DNA of 64,000 nt, taken from assembly GCA_028641055.1 (NCBI GenBank), contig CM054062.1, positions 231,202,696-231,266,695 on the forward strand, written 5' to 3'. Shown here piece after piece: positions 58,204 to 64,000 of this stretch (position 1 is its first letter; each line of letters opens with the position of its first letter). The position numbers were made by a program, and so were the translations under genes. The notes under the pieces are model-generated. The model worked only from the letters and a program-made list of their open reading frames with translations, searched no databases and was not told where the DNA came from. This DNA is from Alopecurus myosuroides (lineage: Eukaryota > Streptophyta > Magnoliopsida > Poales > Poaceae).

Positions 58204-59648
58204 TGCCGCCTCCGAGACGCCCCACTGATAAAGCCGAAAGATACGACAATCCTCACAGACATGAGAGATCCCAAACTCCTCAAAGGAACAAAGAAAGGCC
58301 AAGGAGTAGAAATCCACCTTATTCCAAAGGACAAGATACCAGAAGAAATAGGGATAATCCTAGAAGAGCGCACTCGCGCAACAATGGAGAAGAACATAGC
58401 AGATCCCCGTATGTCCATTCAGCTGTAAGGTATTCCGCACACGTCGATAAGGCGAAAAGAGACGATTTATACTTCGGACCTAAGTGTTTCACTGACAGGA
58501 TCCGGAGAATCAGTCTACACTCTGGCTTTGCCAAAGTCGGTCCAACTTATCAAAAGTATACCGGAAGTACGAACCAGGATACATGGCTTTTAGATTACCA
58601 TACTGCCGTCCATATCAACAAAGGGACATATTTAGATGCTCTGAAGTTTCTTCCCCTAATGTTGCTGGATGGAGCCAGAGATTGGATCAACGGGCTTCCG
58701 TCAAGAACAGTAGACAGCTGGGAAGATATGGCTAGGGTATTTGCTTGGCACTATCGGGGTACGTACAAACGCCCTAAGAGCATCAACCAGCTGAACCGTT
58801 GCGTACAATATGAGGACAAGTCGTACGTCGACTTTATCTCAAGATGGACCGCAATGAAGAATAGTTGCTCTGGGGTAAGTGATGTACAAGCAATGCATGC
58901 TTTCATCAATGGATTGAAACCCGTTCTTGTACCGTTCATGGTTGGTTCGAAAGAGCACAAAGATCTCGGATCTATGCTTACCACCTCCAATGAGCATGCA
59001 GCGGCTGAACATGATATCAGGGCGAGAGGTGGAAACAATGATGCTTTGGTTCAAGACAAAAAGGCGTCTCATTCTGAAAAGAAAGCATCTCCAGAAGCAC
59101 AGCCAAAACCCAAGGAAGTGAGCTTAACCTTTGGAAAGGACAATTGCAGCAGATGGAAGGGCAAAAGCACAAAACCTATCTCCTATTCTACAGAAGAATG
59201 GGAAAATATTAAGTCGGAAAACCATGTCCACCATTCGCAATTTGGGAAACCTACCCACACCAATGCGCAGTGCCGGCTTAACAAGCACATGAAAGGCACC
59301 GCAGGATCCGGAAATAAAGGAAAGAATTCCAAAAGGAAGTTCAACAAGCAAAAGTCAAAAGCTGAAAAAGAAGAAAGTGAGTCAGACACTGATGATAAAA
59401 TCCAGGAGCAGCAGCGAAAAGGCGAACCTAAATTCCCGAGAGTTGAAGGAGAATGTAACCTAACTTTCCTGAAAACTTCCTTGGCCAAACAGGCAAAACG
59501 AACACTTCGAAAAATCAATGCGGTTGCACCTCCAACCCCAAAGTACTTGAAGTATTCAAATACGCCAATTATCTGGGATCAGTTTGATCATCCCGGAAAC
59601 ATCCCAGAACCCGGCACGCATGCTTTGGTCATAAGTCCTATTGTTTAA
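58203..59648 (+). pseudogene. Element D gag (retrotransposon capsid domain)
   Basis: A 481-aa frame. The N terminus is Arg/Pro-rich (PPPRRPTDKAERYDNPHRHE). The retrotransposon gag domain lies around residues 130-270, with WLLDYHTAVHINKGTYLDAL, then DGARDWINGLPSRTVDSWED and INQLNRCVQYEDKSYVDF. A histidine/cysteine patch (HHSQFGKPTHTNAQC) sits where the zinc knuckle belongs but lacks the first two cysteines. A Lys-rich, then acidic stretch follows. The frame is the same as that of the protease; the TAA at 59646-59648 is a nonsense change in what was one gag-pol ORF. Confidence 0.8.
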
Positions 59649-60489
59649 AACACTAGGCTCAAAAGAGTGATGATGGATGGAGGATCCAATATCAATATCA
59701 TGTACTTAAGTACATTGAAGCAGTTACACCTCTCCGAGACCCAGATCAAACATAGCAATCTACGTTTTCACGGCATTGTTCCTGGTAGACAAGAACATTC
59801 CCTAGGAGAAATTTCCCTAGGAGTAACCTTTGGAAAGAGAGAACACTTCCGTCAGGAGATGATCTCATTCGAGGCAGTGTCGTTTGAAAGCGTGTATCAC
59901 ACAATACTCGGACGTCCGGCTTTCGCCAAATTCATAGCAAGGTCATGCGATATCTACAACAAGCTGAAGATGCCAGGGCCAAAAGGAGGAGTAATCACCA
60001 TATCTGGTGACTGCAAATTGGTGAACGAGCTGGAGAAAGGAAACGCCCTTTGTGCCGAACAAGTGATTTGGAAGGAAGAGCTGAAGGAGCCGGCTAAAGA
60101 AGTATCGCCGACAGAAATGCCGGCAGGAAAAGAGAGCCGAAAGCCGGAAGATAGTTTCAAAGCCTCGGAGAATACAAGAGAGGTCATCCTGGATCCCAAA
60201 GATCCGACAAATTTTTTTGTAGTGGGAGCAGGAATGACTAATAAATAGAAAATCTCGCTCATCAAGTTCCTATGTGAGAACTGGGACATTTTCGCCTGGT
60301 GTCCCGCTGATATGCCAGGTGTTCCCAGGGAACTTGCTGAGAACCAACTTAAGGTTATTCCAGGATCAAAACCCGTCAAACAATGTCTCCGTCGTTTTGA
60401 TGGAAGAAGTCGGAAGGCTATAGGTAAGGAAATTATCCGACTTTTAGCAGCTGACTTTATCCGGGAAGTTATACATAATGATTGGTCTG
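59649..60489 (+). pseudogene. Element D protease and RT start
   Basis: In the gag frame after the TAA at 59646. The protease active site reads VMMDGGSNINIMYLSTLKQL, the DGGS form common in Tat-lineage elements, followed by the C-terminal block VYHTILGRPAFAKF. A Glu/Lys linker contains a TAG at 60246. The N terminus of RT then begins: FAWCPADMPGVPRELAEN, the block PVKQCLRRFDGRSRKAIGKE, and LLAADFIREVIHNDW. RT is cut there, before any catalytic Asp, by the LTR of element E at 60490. Confidence 0.8.
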
Positions 60490-61982
60490 TGATAAGTCAT
60501 AAATGTATCCTTAATTTCTTATATTCCATGTTGTTTCCTACATGTTTGCTATACAATTTATGTCATTTTATCGATTTTTTGGACTAACCTATTGACAAGA
60601 TGCCACAGAGCCAGTAACCTGTTTTCTGCTGTTTTTAGTTTCAGAAAAGTTGTTCTAGAAATATTCTCGGAATTGGAAAATTCGAAGCCCGGAAGTCTTA
60701 GAATTTCCGAAGGTTCCACGGAGTCCCCAAGAGGCCCAGAGGGGGCCATAGGGGGGCCACCCCACCGCAACCTCCCTTTCGCCTATTTATACCCCCGATA
60801 TGTCAACCCTAAAAATATGCCACTTCGTCCCGAGAAACACCCGAGGCCTCCGTCGTCGTCATACCGAGATTGGGAGGGTTCTGGAGCTCTCCCCGGCACC
60901 CTGTCGGGAGGGGAATTCATCACCGGAGGGGTCTACACCACCATGCCCTCCTCCGAAGTGATGCGTGAGTAGTTCATCCCTGGACTACGGGTCCATATCA
61001 GTAGCTAGATGGTTGTCTTCTCCACTTTGTACCTCATGTTTAGATCTCGTGATTATCCCTACATGATCGAGATCATGTTTATGCAATGCTACATGTTGTG
61101 TTTGCCAGGATCTGATGAATGTTGAATGATATGTCTTCTGATTATCAATCTATCATGTTATCTTCATGCATATGTTATTTATGATCTTGCATGCTCTCCG
61201 TTATTAGTAGATGCTAGTAACTCCAAGAGGGAGTATTTATGCTCGATAGTGGGTTCATGCCTCCTTTGCATCTATGCTCGAGTGACAGAAATGTGACGGA
61301 TGGAGGATAAGCTATTTCCATTAGGGAGAAAACAACGGTGTTTACTTAGTTCACATTGTTTACATTACACACTTTGCTTACTGCGATAATTTTTTGCTTG
61401 CAACTTAATACCCAACGTTTGTTCGGATGATATTCAGAGGGTGGATTATTAGTCATAGATGCATTTGGATGACGGTCTATGTATTTTGTTGTAATGCCCG
61501 CATGAATCACATAGTAATCTTTATGTCTTGCATATGCACTATGGTGCATCCTTCATTTCTGTCAATTGCCCAGCTGTAATTTGTTCACCACACATGTTAT
61601 TTATCTTTCACGGAGAGACACCACTAGTGAACTGTGGACCCCGGTCCTTTTTCTCATACTGATAATACAACCACTACAATTACTGTTTTCATACTGCTGC
61701 TACTGCTTTCATACTGTTCTTGTACTGTTTTCCACACCATACGTTTAACCTCATTGTGCTCAGCAAAACCAGTGAGATTGGCAAATTGTGTTGTACGTAG
61801 GTTCCATGTTGCCGCTGAACCGGTAGTGCGCCCTGCCATCTGAGCTGCATCAATCATTAGAAGTGCTTCAACTCCTACTGGTCGATTCAACCTTGGTTTC
61901 TTTTCTGTGGGAAAACTTCCTGATGCACTCTTCACACCTTGAGCTTGGGGTCTCCCAGCGAGCGTCTGTCTACACTCCATCA
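60490..61982 (+). repeat. 5' LTR of element E
   Basis: 1493 bp, from tgataagtcataaatg to ctacactccatca. TATA-like ctatttatacc at 60783-60793. The U3 side (60490-60990) is shared with the LTR of element A (opposite strand), but the rest is unrelated to A. Confidence 0.85.
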
Positions 61983-61991
61983 AAGCTTTTC

Positions 61992-62009
61992 TGGCGTCGT
62001 TGCCGGGGA
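61992..62009 (+). other. Primer-binding site of element E (tRNA-Asp type)
   Basis: TGGCGTCGTTGCCGGGGA, one mismatch from the Athila-lineage primer site, about 9 bases after the LTR. Confidence 0.85.
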
Positions 62010-62095
62010 GGAATAGAATTTCTGCAAGGGGAGTCTCTCACTTCCAATCTCTTCACTTTGTTTTAGTTTTGCTTAGTTTAGTTTATTAGTCTTGC

Positions 62096-63663
62096 TTGCT
62101 TCTCTTTATCAAAAACACACATAAAATTAGTTCTTATTCTAGTTGTAGTTTTATTCCTATTTTTAGTCTCGTTAAAACGACTACTCCTGAGAACACTAAG
62201 TTGTGTGACTTTACTAGCACCAACAAAAATGATTTCATTAGCACAACTATTGCTCCATCTGCTCCTACTGCTGATTTTTATGAGATTAAGCATGTCCTGT
62301 TAAACCTTGTTATGAGAGAGCAATTTTCTGGTGTTAGTACTGATGATGCTGCTACCCATCTTAATAATTTTGTTGCACTATGTGAGATTCACAAATATAA
62401 AGATGTAGATGGAGATATTATTAAACTGAAATTGTGTCCTTTCTCTTTGAGAGGAAGAGCTAAAGAATGGTTACTGTCTTTGCCTAGAAATAGTATTGAT
62501 TCTTGGACTAAGTGTAAAGATGCTCTCATTGGAAAATATTATCCTCCTGCTAAGATTATATCTTTAAGAAGTAGAATTATGAATTTTAAGCAACTTGATA
62601 ATGAGCATGTTGCTAAATCTTGGGAAAGAATGAAATCTTTAGTAAGGAATTGTCCCACTCATGGACTGACTACTTGGATGATCATCCAAACCTTTTATGT
62701 TGGTCTGAATTTTTCTTCAAGAAATATTCTAGGTTCAGCTGCTGGTGGAACCTTTGTGTCCATTACCTTGGGTTCAGCAACAAAGCTTCTTGATGATATG
62801 ATGGTAAATTATTCTGAATGGCACACTGAGAGAGCTACAACTGGTAAGAAGGTAAATTTTGTTGAAGAAACCTCCTCTTTGAGTGATAGACTTGATGCTA
62901 TTATGTCTATGCTTGTGAATGTCCATGCTCCTATTTATCCAAATAATGTTCCTTTAGCCTCTTTGGTTGCTCAAGAAGAGCATGTTGATGTGAACTTCAT
63001 TAAAAATAATATTTCAGCACTAATGCTTATAGGAATAATTTTGGTAGCAACAATTATAGGTCATATCCTTCCAATAATAGTAATCCTTATGGTAATTCTT
63101 ATGGTAACTCCTACAACAACAATAAAAGTGTACCCTCTAATCTTGAGAACATGCTTAAGAATTTTATTAGTACACAAACTGCTTTCAATAAATCTGTTGA
63201 GGAAATATTTGGCAAAATTGATGTTCTTGATTCTAAAGATGATAGCCTTGCTCTTGATGTTGATTTTCTGAAACTAAAGGTTATTCCTCATGATGTTAAA
63301 TAAAGCAAAACTTGGAATGTTATCCAAATTCGAATTGATGATAATGTTAGGATGTTAGCTGAATTGCATGCTAGATGGGAAAGAGAAGATGAAATAGCTA
63401 GAAAGAATAATATAGCTAATGTTTGCGCCATTACCACCACTAGTAAAACTGAAGCCTCTCATGCTATTAAACCTTCTACTATCAATGGTAAAGTAATTTG
63501 TGTTGGAAATACTCCCACTTCTGCTATTAAAAATGCAAAACTGCCTGAAACTGCTAAAAATGTTCCTGATAAAAGTGCTGGAATTTTTATAAACATGGGA
63601 GACAATGGTCCCATTATCTTTGATAAAAATGATCTTGATTTTGATGATTGCAACATAACTTAA
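62096..63663 (+). pseudogene. Element E Athila-type gag
   Basis: The frame from 62096 (the true start may be further in) includes the retrotransposon gag domain: ATHLNNFVALCEIHKYKDVD, RAKEWLLSLPRNSIDSWTKC, and a KSWERMKSLVRNCPTHGL block. A one-base shift near 63005-63015 moves the reading to another frame, where an Asn/Tyr/Ser-rich stretch continues up to the TAA at 63301. After that nonsense codon the same frame reads on (MLAELHARWEREDEIARKN) to the TAA at 63661. The last part, with GDNGPIIFDKNDLDF, is the Gag-protease linker. The protein would form the particle of element E. Confidence 0.8.
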
Positions 63664-64000
63664 GTTATTAAGTTGTTACAAAATCTTGCTAGTTGTTCTA
63701 ATGCTAGTGCTATGAATATGGCTTTCACAAAACATATTACAATGGCTCTCATGCAAATTAGAGAGGATGAATTAAGATGTGAAGCCTCTATCCCTAGGAA
63801 GCCAGATGATGGATGGGAACCTATTATTAAAATGAAATTCAATGGTTTTGATTGAAATTCTCTATGTGATCTTGGTTCTAGTATCTCTGTTATGCCCAAG
63901 AAACTCTATGATATTCTTGATTTACCACCATTGGAACCCTGCTATTTGGATGTTCGTCTTATTGATAATGTTAGAAAGAAACCTTTGGGGATTTATGATG
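63664..64000 (+). pseudogene. Element E protease, partial at window edge
   Basis: In the same frame as the end of gag. The active-site block reads CDLGSSISVMPKKLYDIL, preceded by FNGFD and an in-frame TGA near 63853. It is followed by LPPLEPCYLDVRLID, as in Athila-lineage proteases, and is cut by the window end. It differs from the element B protease (CDLGAGVSVMP), so B and E are separate families of the lineage. Confidence 0.8.

Larger units (their letters stand above)
55958..60489 (+). mobile_element. Element D: Tat-like Gypsy element, truncated in RT
   Basis: 5' LTR, leader with the gcccaccgtgggg signature, an ORF1-like acidic frame, gag, protease and the first 65 or so residues of RT, all on the plus strand. 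It is inserted into element C and cut at 60489 by the LTR of element E. The remainder, with its 3' LTR, would lie past the window if E is a simple insertion. Confidence 0.8.
60490..64000 (+). mobile_element. Element E: Athila-lineage Gypsy element, partial
   Basis: 5' LTR (60490-61982), a tRNA-Asp-type primer site, gag and the start of the protease on the plus strand. It runs off the window at 64000. It is inserted in the RT of element D. Gag contains one frameshift and at least two stops, so this copy is inactive. Confidence 0.88.

Noticed and set aside
1..64000. CRISPR arrays, operons or bacterial-type systems
   Set aside because: No regularly spaced repeats with unique spacers; the sequence is plant nuclear DNA with introns and LTR retrotransposons.

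Overview
This is a nuclear genomic window from a large-genome grass, almost certainly Triticeae (wheat, barley, rye or Aegilops type). The evidence is a dense mass of nested LTR retrotransposons of recognisable Triticeae kinds, small grass MITEs, and one GC-rich monocot-style host gene with very high third-position GC. No rRNA, tRNA or CRISPR array was recognised.

Layout. 1-6936: an Athila-lineage Gypsy element on the minus strand (element B; Gag and protease only, no reverse transcriptase), cut by the window edge. 6937-12742: a mosaic of LTR pieces and a decayed Tat-like element (M). 12905-19798: a complete minus-strand element A with two 1.4-kb LTRs and a 5-bp target duplication (agccc). 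It has no recognisable gag-pol but carries an acidic-repeat ORF, and a solo LTR (15791-17109, duplication aaaca) sits inside it. 20113-25204: a reverse LTR fragment, then a decayed Copia element (H) whose 5' region is split by another solo LTR (21254-22879). 25205-25950: a PIF/Harbinger-like remnant holding a 251-bp Tourist-like MITE.

26000-34200 is the only low-repeat island. It holds a two-exon LOB-domain (LBD18/LBD30-type) transcription-factor gene on the plus strand (28885-30567). The LOB domain is intact, but an apparent one-base frameshift displaces its conserved C-terminal tail. A broken B3-domain gene lies on the minus strand (32157-33562). These are the only likely non-transposon genes.

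34211-64000 is transposon again: a LINE 3' fragment (minus), three partial LTRs of one Gypsy family, and a 14.8-kb element F with LTRs of about 5.9 kb and a tRNA-iMet primer site, inserted with a tctcc duplication into the LTR of element C. The interior of C is split by a Tat-like element D (LTR, ORF1, gag, protease, start of RT). D is itself cut in its RT by an Athila-lineage element E (LTR, primer site, gag, protease), which runs off the right end.

The window reads as one small host-gene island between layers of retrotransposons nested up to three deep. Items most worth a second look: the LBD tail frameshift; the acidic-repeat ORF of element A; a hairpin at the LTR edge that shows a compensatory change between families; a cluster of near-perfect hairpins in both long LTRs of F; and a short hydrophobic reading frame kept open in three element copies. 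Element family names are given only as lineages; I could not search a repeat database.
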